64,000 bases of DNA from an uncultured Bacteroidales bacterium (GTDB lineage: Bacteria; Bacteroidota; Bacteroidia; Bacteroidales; Paludibacteraceae): positions 62,001 through 126,000 of the forward strand of contig ONPG01000003.1 of the NCBI GenBank assembly GCA_900319645.1. The letters run 5' to 3'. Shown here piece by piece: positions 9,763 to 18,639 of the stretch (position 1 is its first letter; every line of letters starts with the position of its first letter). Position numbers and translations under genes: made by a program. The notes under the pieces were generated by a model. That model searched no databases. It saw nothing but the letters and a program-made list of their open reading frames with translations, and was not told where the DNA came from.

Positions 9763-10632
9763 TCAGTTTTCAGTTTTCAGTTTACTCCTGTATTCTTTCG
9801 CCGTAACTCCTGCCACGCGTTTGAAGAAATGATGGAAGGCGGCCGGCTCGCAGAAACCCAGGTCGAAAGCCACCTGCTGAATCGTCCGGTCGGGATAAGC
9901 ATCCAGGTGTTGCTTGATCTGAATGCACACATATTCCTCAATCCATTGCGACGGAGACATCCCGCCTGACACTATTCGGAACACCTTGCTCAGATGCCGG
10001 GGCGTCAGATGGAGCAGCTCCGAATAATACTGCAACTCACGCGATTCCTTGTAATGTTCCACTACCAGCGAACAGAACTTATAGTACAGCGCCTCGTACT
10101 TGCTCACTTTCCATTGTTCATCCTGCTCGCGACGGTAGTAATTGATGAACTCGTACCCCACCGCCATCTGCGCCAACAGCATCTTGCGTTGCAACGTCTC
10201 GTCCTGATACGAGTGGCGGACTATCGCGTCGAACAGATAACCCAGCGCCTTCACGCGCAGCATCTGCTCGTTCGTCAGCAGACATATAGGTTGGTACGCA
10301 TATTTCGCCGTGTTGTGTGTGAACGCGTGAAAACGCATTTCCTCCAACAACTCAGGAGAGATATACATGATCGAATACACAAAGTCCTCCGACACCTCGA
10401 TCCAGCGTATCACGTGCCCCGGCATCAGAAACGCCATCATATTCCGTTCTATCGTCCGCTCCTGAAAGTCGTAACTCGCACGAGCACTTCCCTCTAACAC
10501 GATAAACATGCACAAATGCCACGTCATTATGTCCGGTCCTATCATTTCCGGAGGGATGCCGTTATGAGCACGGTCGATAAAAATACCGTGCGCTTTCACT
10601 TGCTCATATACCGGCGCAAAATAGCTCTGCAT
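9763..10632 (-). CDS. AraC family transcriptional regulator
   Basis: 289 residues: an N-terminal cupin-like sensor domain (about 1-170) and a C-terminal double helix-turn-helix (about 190-286). The family signature is IQQVAFDLGFCEPAAFHHFFKR followed by GVTAKEYR. It is the first gene of the leftward block that includes the peptidase, the barrel protein and the tripartite pump, so it most likely controls that block; this is inferred from position. The promoter is at 10657-10688 on the same strand. Confidence 0.9.
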   Translation of the reverse strand: MQSYFAPVYEQVKAHGIFIDRAHNGIPPEMIGPDIMTWHLCMFIVLEGSARASYDFQERTIERNMMAFLMPGHVIRWIEVSEDFVYSIMYISPELLEEMRFHAFTHNTAKYAYQPICLLTNEQMLRVKALGYLFDAIVRHSYQDETLQRKMLLAQMAVGYEFINYYRREQDEQWKVSKYEALYYKFCSLVVEHYKESRELQYYSELLHLTPRHLSKVFRIVSGGMSPSQWIEEYVCIQIKQHLDAYPDRTIQQVAFDLGFCEPAAFHHFFKRVAGVTAKEYRSKLKTEN

Positions 10633-10656
10633 TTCTCTCTACTTTCAATTTCGGCG

Positions 10657-10688
10657 CAAAATTACAAAAAAAAATGCACATATGCAAC
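10657..10688 (-). promoter_or_regulatory. Promoter of the araC-efflux block
   Basis: On the minus strand GTTG, 20 nt, TAATTTTG. The spacer begins CATATGTGCA and holds a T tract, like the other promoters in the window. Confidence 0.65.
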
Positions 10689-10751
10689 AAAAAAATACTT
10701 TTCGTCACTAAAAAAGACATTTTTGTCACTCTTTATATACAAAAAAAGCTG

Positions 10752-10849
10752 TAATTTTGCACTCGATTTTGTGTGTTCAATCTACTTACTTACTTCTTAC
10801 TCACAAAACGCAAGCGTTTCCCTCCCCGTGATTCGCTTGTTTTTTTTTC
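10752..10849 (+). ncRNA. Possible short RNA between divergent genes
   Basis: TAATTTTG (10752-10759) is followed about 50 nt later by a terminator-like hairpin (CAAGCG, 17-nt loop, CGCTTG) and nine or more T. No open frame of note lies between. No good TTTG box lies 20 nt upstream, so the promoter call is weak. It could also be an attenuator-like leader or chance. Confidence 0.3.
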
Positions 10850-10857
10850 ATTCTTCT

Positions 10858-10889
10858 ATTGCACATGTCAATTTTTTTTTGTAATTTTG
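10858..10889 (+). promoter_or_regulatory. Promoter of the DUF2238-like membrane protein gene
   Basis: ATTG, 20 nt, TAATTTTG (10882-10889). The spacer starts CACATGTCA and contains a T tract. Confidence 0.65.
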
Positions 10890-10923
10890 CAGCCGCAAAC
10901 AAAAAATAAACACACTACAACGA

Positions 10924-11601
10924 ATGGCAAAGAAATACAACTATTTCTTCGGACTGAACGGGCATAAGAAGAACCAGATGTTCAATAACTTCGCCCTGGG
11001 TCTTGTAATCACATTGGGCTTGTGCCACCTGGAGGAGCTCATCTTCTTCGACCACGCTTCGGGAGGTCTCGTTCTCTTGCGTGCTCTTCAGTATGCCGGT
11101 ATGGCGTTTGTAATCAGTATCCCCCGTATTATGCGAAACAAATGGCGTTTCGATGTGCCGCCGATCATATCCATCTTCATCATTCTGTACTGCATCTGCT
11201 CGCTCATCTTAGGTGACGGGCTCGACCTCAACGGACGTATCGACTGGTGGGACAAGTTGGTGTTGATGGAAACAGGATTACTCCTGCCGCTCATTCTCTT
11301 GTGGCAGATTCATGTGGCGATGCACCTCTGGAGCGATTATATCCAACTCCATAAGACCCTCATCGCGCTGATTGTCGTCTTCTTTTCTGTGGGGATGGGA
11401 GCGTGTTGGGAAGTGATAGTATATTTCTATTTAACGCTTTTTGACCCGCAATATATCACGAGCAATCCGATGTATTCAGACGCAATGACGGATATACTCC
11501 TCCTGCTTGTTTGCGCTTCTGTGATTGCTTGTTATGGGCTTGTGCGCCACAATGTGCTCGTTGAGCGATACCGTCCACAGCCCGCTCCGGAGAAGGAGTG
11601 A
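10924..11601 (+). CDS. Integral membrane protein resembling DUF2238/YjdF
   Basis: 225 residues with about six hydrophobic helices. Acidic residues sit inside or beside helices (HLEELIFFDH, LVLMETG). The C-terminal pattern MGACWEVIVYFYL then YSDAMTDILL resembles the GAxWE ... DxxxD signature of the DUF2238/YjdF family. The family assignment is from remembered motifs and is moderate. It has its own promoter and is convergent with mltG, whose stop lies 18 nt away. The function is unknown. Confidence 0.6.
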   Translation: MAKKYNYFFGLNGHKKNQMFNNFALGLVITLGLCHLEELIFFDHASGGLVLLRALQYAGMAFVISIPRIMRNKWRFDVPPIISIFIILYCICSLILGDGLDLNGRIDWWDKLVLMETGLLLPLILLWQIHVAMHLWSDYIQLHKTLIALIVVFFSVGMGACWEVIVYFYLTLFDPQYITSNPMYSDAMTDILLLLVCASVIACYGLVRHNVLVERYRPQPAPEKE

Positions 11602-11619
11602 ATGGCTTTTCCGGTGGTT

Positions 11620-12666
11620 TTATCTGTTTTTCCTCCTGTCCATCATATTGTGGTAGTCACGTGCCGCGGAGTGGTGTGTGCTGTATGATGACGAAAAGAT
11701 ATGCGTGCCATCCAAAGAAGGACTGGCGCACATATAAAGATAGTCGGTCTTAGGGGCATCCAACACAAAATCCAGCGTACGTGCAAGAGGCAGGTGGATC
11801 GGTCCGGGGGGTAAACCCTTGTTCTTATACGTGTTGTACGGCGATTCCACTTTCAGGTGGCTTTTGAGAACACGTCTGATCGAGAAATCTCCCACGGCAT
11901 AGATCACGGTCGGACAAGCCTGCAAGGGCATTCCTTTGTGAAGACGGTTGATATACAGACTGGCGATAGTAGGCATATCTTTGACAACATACGTCTCGCT
12001 TTCGACGATGGAAGCGAGTATGACTACTTGTTCGGGAGTCAAGCCCAACGCTTCGGCTTTTTTGAGACGCTCTTTGGTCCAAAACTCATGGTATTTCTGC
12101 TCCATCATTTTGAATAACTCGTCCGGCGAAATCGTCCAATAGACCTCGTACGTGTTGGGAATAAAGAGACATCTGCTGCTCTCGGCATTGAGGTCATAAT
12201 CCGCCATATACTCATCGTCACTGAGCCGTTTGATGAGATCAATACTATCCAGCATCAGTTGGGAAGAGACACGCGCCGCTAACTCCTCGCGGGTGTGGAT
12301 CTTATTCGTCCATTTGAGTTGGATCGGCGTCTGTTCACCGGTCTGGAGTTTGCTGATAAACAACCTGTCTCCCATCTCATCCGGGAAGACATAGTAGCCC
12401 GGCTGAGGTTCGGTGAACACCTTGAGCCGCATATGCCAGCGCAAGTCGTACTCACCGCTGATAGTATAGTCCCGACGAACTAAATTCAACACCGAATCGA
12501 CCGACATATCGGGGTAGATATAATAACTATGCTCTTTTCCGTCAACCGAGCGCATGTTGCTTACGTGATATCGATAGTACTGCTCTACGCCGAACGTGAG
12601 CGCAAATAAAACAAGGCCTACTACTATGCCCAGGAGTATATGAACAACGGATGGTCTAATAGTCAT
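11620..12666 (-). CDS. mltG: Endolytic peptidoglycan transglycosylase
   Basis: Cleaves nascent glycan strands and so sets their length. 348 residues: one N-terminal membrane anchor (about 8-27), a LysM-like middle region, and the YceG domain with the catalytic Glu in VILASIVESET and the signature SPYNTYKNKGLPPGPI. The length fits the family. Its stop lies 18 nt from the convergent membrane-protein gene. Confidence 0.95.
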   Translation of the reverse strand: MTIRPSVVHILLGIVVGLVLFALTFGVEQYYRYHVSNMRSVDGKEHSYYIYPDMSVDSVLNLVRRDYTISGEYDLRWHMRLKVFTEPQPGYYVFPDEMGDRLFISKLQTGEQTPIQLKWTNKIHTREELAARVSSQLMLDSIDLIKRLSDDEYMADYDLNAESSRCLFIPNTYEVYWTISPDELFKMMEQKYHEFWTKERLKKAEALGLTPEQVVILASIVESETYVVKDMPTIASLYINRLHKGMPLQACPTVIYAVGDFSIRRVLKSHLKVESPYNTYKNKGLPPGPIHLPLARTLDFVLDAPKTDYLYMCASPSLDGTHIFSSSYSTHHSAARDYHNMMDRRKNR

Positions 12667-12694
12667 GTTTATACGATTTTGATAAAATACCGCG

Positions 12695-12726
12695 CAAAAT
12701 TACAAAAAAAAATTGATATGTGCAAA
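12695..12726 (-). promoter_or_regulatory. Promoter of mltG
   Basis: On the minus strand TTTG (12726-12723), 20 nt, TAATTTTG (12702-12695). The spacer starts CACATATCAA and holds a T tract. Confidence 0.7.
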
Positions 12727-12849
12727 TTTATTTGCAGGAATAGAGCTATTTAGAATAAATGAACACGAAAAAACTGTGTCAAAATGTAGTTTTTCCGCAT
12801 GAGCAAATTGCACTTTCCCCCAATAGTGTACGTTCCTTCCATACAAAAC

Positions 12850-12877
12850 AAATGCACCCGCATTCGCGAGTGCATTT
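12850..12877 (-). terminator. Terminator-like hairpin after the small secreted protein gene
   Basis: AAATGCAC pairs with GTGCATTT, enclosing a CGC/GCG inner stem with an ATTC loop. Read on the minus strand it ends in TTTGTTTTG, so it probably ends the transcript of the gene at 12962-13459. The rest of 12667-12961 holds the mltG promoter and a heptamer array. Confidence 0.55.
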
Positions 12878-12907
12878 CCCTTTCACCTTTCACTTTTCAC
12901 TTTTTTG

Positions 12908-12960
12908 TCCATTGTCCATTGTCCATCGTCCATTGTCCATCGTCCATTGTCCATCGTCCT
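12908..12960. repeat. Heptamer tandem array (CCATTGT / CCATCGT)
   Basis: Seven consecutive 7-nt units alternate CCATTGT and CCATCGT, directly abutting the stop of the gene at 12962. A near-identical array abuts the malQ stop at 42274-42331. Confidence 0.9.
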
Positions 12961-12961
12961 T

Positions 12962-13459
12962 TCACTTTTCACTTTCCTTCTCTTCCCCTTCTACGGGTGC
13001 GAGCGGACGGGTGTGAGCCGGATGAACGGCTTTCTGTTTCGGACCGCGACCGTCATGTATCTCTCCCGGCTGATGTACCTTCTTGCCGTGTACGTCGTGT
13101 CCTTTGTCCTTCGGACCGTGACCACGCGTACTCTCCATGACGGCTTCCACCTGACGCTCGTTGAGATCCTTGGCAAATTTCACCTTGAATTTCTCATCGA
13201 GTTTCGCACGCTCCGCCATATACTCGCGGTAGGTCTTGGCAAAAGCCACGGTCTGCTGGTCACTCATATACAGTTCTCTGCTCAGACGCTTGATCTCGTG
13301 CTCGGTACGATTCAACTGACGCTTTTGCTGTTCCTCCTTCGACATCTTCTGTTCCTTACGTGCAGACTTACCTCCTTCGGTCTTCTGCGTTTTCTGCTCC
13401 TGAGCGATCATACTTGCGCTCAGAATGGCTGCCATAGCCAGAATCATTAACTTTTTCAT
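12962..13459 (-). CDS. Small secreted charged protein (DUF4890/Spy-like)
   Basis: 165 residues from the Met that starts a signal peptide (MKKLMILAMAAILSASMIAQ). A longer reading from a TTG adds 24 codons and spoils the signal. The mature part is very rich in Lys, Glu and Gln, probably helical, with a central region (RTEHEIKRLSRELYMSDQQ) like the helix-turn pattern of CpxP/Spy-type and Bacteroidetes DUF4890 proteins. It ends in a Lys/Gly/His-rich tail. A periplasmic chaperone-like or metal-binding role is possible but not shown. Divergent from the export operon at 13619. Confidence 0.65.
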   Translation of the reverse strand: MKKLMILAMAAILSASMIAQEQKTQKTEGGKSARKEQKMSKEEQQKRQLNRTEHEIKRLSRELYMSDQQTVAFAKTYREYMAERAKLDEKFKVKFAKDLNERQVEAVMESTRGHGPKDKGHDVHGKKVHQPGEIHDGRGPKQKAVHPAHTRPLAPVEGEEKESEK

Positions 13460-13618
13460 AACAAATATGTTTTTTGGACACACATACCAACACAAAGACC
13501 GTGCCAAAAAACACAAGACTACTCTATACAAAATAAAAATATGTAATTATTAAATACAAAATATTGTATATGGCACGCTTTTTGTAGGATAGAATACGGT
13601 TATAAAAACAGTACAATC

Positions 13619-15100
13619 ATGCGAACAAAACAGATTCTTGTTGTCATTTTGTCAGCCCTGTGTCTTTCCGCACACGCGGGCGATACCATATATTATACCT
13701 TAGCCGCCTGTCGCGACCTGGCGCTGACCAAAGGAGCCAGCAGCCGTTCCAGTCAGGAAGCACTCAAAGCCGCCGAACTGAACCGTAAGGCGGCTTTTGC
13801 TGCCATGTTCCCCAAACTGACCGCCAATGGAGCCTATATGTGGAACTCGGAGAAAATGCACCTCCTGGCGAACCAAACCGCCTTCAGTTTCGGTACCGCA
13901 GGCATTGACCCCAACGGAGCCGCCTATTTCAATTGGAGCAGCGAAACGCCCCTCAGCCGACTCGCAGCAGACCTCGAAGGCACACAGTTCCAAGGACATA
14001 TACTCGACATACAGAACGATGCAGGACAGAAAATTGCCGACGCCTACCAGCAGGTCTATAACACCATGACGGTCGATATGACACACGTAGTGGTAGCACA
14101 AGTGGGTATCACACAGCCTATCTGGACCGGAGGACGACTGCTGCAACTCTACCACATGGCGCAGTCCGCCGAAAGGATTGCCGAACTCGAAGCCGGCAAC
14201 AAACACGATGACGTGATTGCACAGGTGGACGAAGCCTACTGGCGAGTAGTGAGCGTTTCTCAGAAAAAAAACCTGGCGGACAACTATTTCCACCTGCTCT
14301 GCAAACTGGAAGGTGACGTGAACGAACTGGTCAACGAAGGAATCGCCACCCAGGCGGACCTGTTGAAAGTGCGTACCAAACGAGGCGAGGCGGAAGTCAA
14401 AAAACTGCAAGCCGAGAACGGTCTGACACTCTCACGCATGGCGCTCGCGCAGATTTGCGGACTACCCCTCAGCGATGTCTTCGTGCTGGACGACAGTGAA
14501 TTGAAAGAGACCATCCTCGCCCCTGACAGCGTCGATGCCGCGGCCGCGGCTGCCAACCGCAAAGAGCTACAGATGGCGGAAGAAGCCGAACGCGTAGCGC
14601 GTAGTACAGCCAAACTGGCAGCGGCTGGACTACAACCTTCCGTCGTCGCTTCCGCTGGCTACATCTACACCAACCCTTACGCTACCAACGGTATCCGCAG
14701 CGACTGGCAAAACCACGGATTCTTCTCCGCAGGAGTAGTGGTCAACGTACCTATCGCACACGCTGACGAGATCCTCCGCTACAAAGCCGCCAAACACGCT
14801 GCGAACGCCGTGGCGCTCAAAACCGAAGAGACACGCGAACTCCTGACCCTGCAAACCACCCAGGCGAACCAGAAACTCATGGAGTCCCAACAGAAGATTG
14901 CCGTCGCACGACTCACCTGCAACAACGCATCCGAAGTGCTGCGTATGGCGGAGGAGTCCTTCGAATCAGGTATGATCTCCTCCGGCGAACTGATGCAGGC
15001 ACAGACCGCTTGGCTCGCCGCCGCGACCGACCTCGTCGATGCCGAAACCGAAGCCAAAGTGAACGAAACCAAACTCCGCCGCTACCTCGGCGATTTATAA
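13619..15100 (+). CDS. TolC family outer membrane export protein
   Basis: 493 residues, signal peptide MRTKQILVVILSALCLSAHA, then two OEP repeats with the usual long coiled-coil helices (ALKAAELNRKAAFAAMFPKL; LMQAQTAWLAAATDLVDAE). First gene of a second export operon: outer membrane channel, membrane-fusion protein, two ABC-2 permeases. No lipobox, unlike the OprM-type channel at 1734. Confidence 0.9.
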   Translation: MRTKQILVVILSALCLSAHAGDTIYYTLAACRDLALTKGASSRSSQEALKAAELNRKAAFAAMFPKLTANGAYMWNSEKMHLLANQTAFSFGTAGIDPNGAAYFNWSSETPLSRLAADLEGTQFQGHILDIQNDAGQKIADAYQQVYNTMTVDMTHVVVAQVGITQPIWTGGRLLQLYHMAQSAERIAELEAGNKHDDVIAQVDEAYWRVVSVSQKKNLADNYFHLLCKLEGDVNELVNEGIATQADLLKVRTKRGEAEVKKLQAENGLTLSRMALAQICGLPLSDVFVLDDSELKETILAPDSVDAAAAAANRKELQMAEEAERVARSTAKLAAAGLQPSVVASAGYIYTNPYATNGIRSDWQNHGFFSAGVVVNVPIAHADEILRYKAAKHAANAVALKTEETRELLTLQTTQANQKLMESQQKIAVARLTCNNASEVLRMAEESFESGMISSGELMQAQTAWLAAATDLVDAETEAKVNETKLRRYLGDL

Positions 15101-15144
15101 ACAAATGAGAAAATAAATAAATGAGAAAATAAGTAAATAATTCT

Positions 15145-16134
15145 ATGGATAACAAAGTGAAAGAAGGAAGTCTGCTGCTGGGCTTGGTGGCCCTGCTGAC
15201 AGTCGTGATTATTGTTGCCGTGGTAGGTGTACTGGCGCTCAGACCCGAAGAGACACTTATCCAAGGCGAGTCGGAAGCCGCCGAATACCGCGTCTCCGGC
15301 AAAGTGCCCGGACGTGTGGAGATGTTCCTCTATGAGGAAGGCGACCAGGTCAAGAAAGGCGACACACTCGTGATCATCTATTCGCCGGAAGTGGAAGCCA
15401 AGAAAGAGCAGGCTCTGGCAGCTCGCAACATGGCGGAAGCGGTCAACCAGAAAGCTAAGAACGGCGCACAGCAGGAACAGATCACCGGCGCATACGAACT
15501 TTACCAGAAAGCCAAAGCCGGAGAGGAGATCTACCGCAAGAGCTACGAACGCGTACAGCGTCTGTTCGAGAAAGGGGTTGTCTCCGCCCAGAAACGCGAC
15601 GAAGTAGAGGCGCAGTACAAAGCCGCTGCTGCCACCGTACGTGCCGCCAAGAGCCAGTACGACATGGCGCTCGCTGGTGCACGAGTGGAGGACAAAGCCG
15701 CGGCAGAAGCACAGGTTGCACGGGTCGATGCTATCCTCAAAGAGGTGGCGGCCGCTGAAGCCGAACGATACCTCCTCTCACCCTGCAACGGTGAAGTGAG
15801 TGAACTCTTCCCGAAGGTTGGAGAACTGGTCGGACAAGGCAGCCCCGTCATGGCGATCGTCGATCTGAATGACGTCTGGTTCACCTTCGCCGTACGCGAA
15901 GATATGCTCCACGATTTTGCCATGGGAAGCGTAGTGGAAGTGAAAATACCCGCCTTGGGCGAAACCCGTTACCCGCTCACCGTCACACACGTCAAAGCGA
16001 TGGGAACCTACGCCACATGGCGGTCCACCAAACAGAACGGAGGATACGACGTTCGCACCTTCGACGTCAAGTGTCGTCCGCTGACCGACATCCCCGGTCT
16101 CCGTCCAGGTATGACCGCACTCGTAGTCAAATAA
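15145..16134 (+). CDS. HlyD/EmrA family membrane-fusion protein
   Basis: 329 residues with one N-terminal membrane helix (about 10-33). Then comes a first lipoyl half (VSGKVPGRVEMFLYEEGDQVKKGD), a long Ala/Lys/Glu-rich coiled coil (about 85-200), and the second half (LLSPCNGEVSELFPKVGELV) with a beta-barrel. It resembles YbhG/EmrA-type adaptors, which pair with ABC-2 exporters. The 44-nt spacer after the TolC gene is a 16-nt AT-rich direct repeat. Confidence 0.9.
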   Translation: MDNKVKEGSLLLGLVALLTVVIIVAVVGVLALRPEETLIQGESEAAEYRVSGKVPGRVEMFLYEEGDQVKKGDTLVIIYSPEVEAKKEQALAARNMAEAVNQKAKNGAQQEQITGAYELYQKAKAGEEIYRKSYERVQRLFEKGVVSAQKRDEVEAQYKAAAATVRAAKSQYDMALAGARVEDKAAAEAQVARVDAILKEVAAAEAERYLLSPCNGEVSELFPKVGELVGQGSPVMAIVDLNDVWFTFAVREDMLHDFAMGSVVEVKIPALGETRYPLTVTHVKAMGTYATWRSTKQNGGYDVRTFDVKCRPLTDIPGLRPGMTALVVK

Positions 16135-16155
16135 ACACGTAGTCCCCAACACGTA

Positions 16156-17328
16156 GTGAATTACCTGATTAACATATGGCATGTGATGCGGCGCGAAGTC
16201 AAACAGATGTTCGCACGTCCGCTATACCTCTTCGCCTCGGCAGGAGTGATGCTCCTCTCCACCTTCTTCTTCCTCACGCTGATGAAAAAAGGCGCTGCGG
16301 AGAAAATGCCTGTGGCGGTGGTCGATCTCGACCAGACCTCTATCTCACGGCGGCTCTGCCACGAGATGCAGGCTACGCCCTCCGTGGACATACAACTGCT
16401 GACCAACTCTTATCCCGAGGCACGCGAGGCAATGCAGCAGGGTAAGATATACGGTATCTTTGTCATTCCCGAGAACTTCTACGAGAGCCTGGTGGCTTTC
16501 AAGCGTCCGCAGGTGGATTTCTATGTCACCAACGCTTATACGGTCGGCGGCAACACCGCATACAAACAGATGCTCACGATGGTCAACCTCATCTCCGGAG
16601 CTTTCCAACGAGAAGTGCTGCGCAAGAAAGGTCTGCCCGACGACGTGATCATGCACCGTATCCAACCCGTTACCATAGAGGGACACATGATCGCCAACCC
16701 TTGGGGAAACTACTCGGTCTATCTGGTCAGTACCATTCTCCCCGGCATCCTGGGACTCATCTGTATCATGCTGACCATCTTCGCGGTCGGGTTCGAGCTG
16801 AAGATGCGCACCTCGCACGATTGGCTACGGGCTGCCGGAGGCAACTACACCGTAGCGATGATAGGCAAACTCATCCCTTATACGCTGATATACATCACCT
16901 TGGGCATCGGCTGCCACTTGATTCTCTACCATTTTGCAGGATTCCCCGTCTATGGCAACCACGCACGGCTTTTGTTCGGACTCATCCTGTTCATCTTCGC
17001 CATGGAGTCAATGGGCATCGTGCTGATAGGCTGTCTGCCTACTCTGCGTGACGCCATCTCTATCGGAGCCTTGTATTCCATGCTGGGTTTCTCTCTCTCG
17101 GGATTCACCTATCCGGTCATGAACATGCTCCCGCCGGTGCAAGCCCTGAGCTATCTCGAGCCGCTACGCCATTACTACCTCATCTACGTCAATGAGGCAC
17201 TGATGGGCGCACCCGTGCAAAACAGTCTGACACCGGCTTTCGCCTTGTGCGGATTCATGCTCCTCTCGCTCTGCGTCGCACCGCGCCTCCACCACGCACT
17301 CATCTATCAGAACTACCCGCTGAAATAA
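16156..17328 (+). CDS. ABC-2 type transporter permease (YhiI/YbhR-like), first copy
   Basis: 390 residues, GTG start. A first transmembrane helix near the N-terminus, a large extracytoplasmic domain (VAVVDLDQTSISRRL is typical), and five C-terminal helices with the ABC-2 motif region (FSLSGFTYPVMNMLPPVQALSYLEPLRHYY). It forms an exporter with the adaptor and the second permease. No ATP-binding subunit is encoded in the operon. The spacer before the start contains a 14-nt direct repeat (AACACGTAGT). Confidence 0.88.
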   Translation: MNYLINIWHVMRREVKQMFARPLYLFASAGVMLLSTFFFLTLMKKGAAEKMPVAVVDLDQTSISRRLCHEMQATPSVDIQLLTNSYPEAREAMQQGKIYGIFVIPENFYESLVAFKRPQVDFYVTNAYTVGGNTAYKQMLTMVNLISGAFQREVLRKKGLPDDVIMHRIQPVTIEGHMIANPWGNYSVYLVSTILPGILGLICIMLTIFAVGFELKMRTSHDWLRAAGGNYTVAMIGKLIPYTLIYITLGIGCHLILYHFAGFPVYGNHARLLFGLILFIFAMESMGIVLIGCLPTLRDAISIGALYSMLGFSLSGFTYPVMNMLPPVQALSYLEPLRHYYLIYVNEALMGAPVQNSLTPAFALCGFMLLSLCVAPRLHHALIYQNYPLK

Positions 17329-17358
17329 CCAACAGCCAATAACCAACAGCCAATAATT
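17326..17358. repeat. Heptamer array (CCAACAG / CCAATAA)
   Basis: Alternating 7-nt units CCAACAG and CCAATAA begin at the stop codon of the first permease gene and fill most of the spacer before the next start. Confidence 0.8.
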
Positions 17359-17370
17359 GATATTTGACAA

Positions 17371-18585
17371 TTGAAAGCTAAGATTTTAAATAAGTTAACG
17401 GACACCTGGTGGGTCTTCACCAACGAGCTCAAGCGTATCTTCCGCGACCCGGGTGTCGTCGTCATCTTCGTGGTGGCTACCCTCGCCTACCCCTTCCTCT
17501 ATAAAGCTATCTACTGGAACGAGCAGATCGTCAACATCCCCGTAGCAGTTGTCGATCTCAGCCGTTCACCCGAGAGCCGTGCTTTCCTCCATCGCTGGAA
17601 CGCTGCGCCCGACATCCGGCTCGCCTACTCCTGCACTTCGATGGCGGAAGCCGAACAACTGCTGCGAGACCAGAAAGTGCACGGCATCATCTATTTCCCG
17701 CACGACTTTGCCGACCAACTCGCCGACCCGCTCGGTCAGGCACATATATCGCTCTATTGCGACATGAGCTCGTTCCTCTACATGAAAGGTATCTACCTCA
17801 GTTGCAACCAAGTCATGCTCGAGTCAATGCGTAATATCCAAGTCGATCGCTACGAGCAAATGGGTATGGGCAAGGAGTTTGCCTGGACACTCGTCCAGGA
17901 TGCACCCTACTCCGAGACCGCACTCTTCACGCCCACAGGCGGTTACGGATCGTTCCTCATTCCCGCCGTACTCGTGCTCATTCTCCACCAGACCCTGTTC
18001 TTCGGCATCTGTATGCTCGGCGGAACGGCACGCGAGGAGAACAAAGAGCTCTATCGTCTGCCCGGACACCGGCGAGGCTATTCCGTTTTGAGAATCATCC
18101 TTGGTCGCAGCGCCGCCTATTTTGTGCTCTACTACGCCCTCGCGGCTATCCTGCTCGTCGGACTGCCACGGCTGTTCGACATCCCGCACATAGGCGACCC
18201 CTTGGATATCCTGCGACTGATGGTTCCCTACCTGCTGGCGACGATCTTCTTCTCCATGAGCATCAGCGTCTTCATCCGGAACCGCGAATCAGGGATGGTA
18301 CTCCTTATCTCCTCGTCGCTCATCTTCCTTTTTATCGCAGGTATCTCGTGGCCCAAAGAGATGATCCCACAGGCGTGGCGCTACCTCGCCTACCTCATCC
18401 CTTACACCTCCGGAGCAAATGCCTTCATCCACATCAACTCGATGGGTGCCTCGCTCTGGACCACACGAGCCGAATACCTCACCCTCTGGATCCTCTCCGG
18501 TGGCTATTTCCTCGCAGCCTGCATCCTCCTGTTCCTGACAGGATGGTGGCACGAGCATCATAACAGCGAAAAAACAACGGACTGA
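17371..18585 (+). CDS. ABC-2 type transporter permease, second copy
   Basis: 404 residues, TTG start (MKAKILNKLTDTWW). Same architecture as the preceding gene: N-terminal helix, extracytoplasmic domain with VAVVDLSRSPESRAF, and C-terminal helices (FLFIAGISWPKEMIPQAWRYLAYLIPYTSGANAF). The two permeases probably form a heterodimer. The start is not certain; an ATT or TTG just upstream of AAAGCT is all that is available. Confidence 0.85.
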   Translation: MKAKILNKLTDTWWVFTNELKRIFRDPGVVVIFVVATLAYPFLYKAIYWNEQIVNIPVAVVDLSRSPESRAFLHRWNAAPDIRLAYSCTSMAEAEQLLRDQKVHGIIYFPHDFADQLADPLGQAHISLYCDMSSFLYMKGIYLSCNQVMLESMRNIQVDRYEQMGMGKEFAWTLVQDAPYSETALFTPTGGYGSFLIPAVLVLILHQTLFFGICMLGGTAREENKELYRLPGHRRGYSVLRIILGRSAAYFVLYYALAAILLVGLPRLFDIPHIGDPLDILRLMVPYLLATIFFSMSISVFIRNRESGMVLLISSSLIFLFIAGISWPKEMIPQAWRYLAYLIPYTSGANAFIHINSMGASLWTTRAEYLTLWILSGGYFLAACILLFLTGWWHEHHNSEKTTD

Positions 18586-18639
18586 AACACCTTTCCCTCT
18601 CCTATTTGAGCGCGCATATCCTCTCCTTCCCTCACACTC

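Noticed and set aside
12799-13140. Frames with repeated SIVHCPSS-like peptides
   Set aside because: Translation of the CCATTGT/CCATCGT heptamers running into the antisense of the small secreted protein gene.
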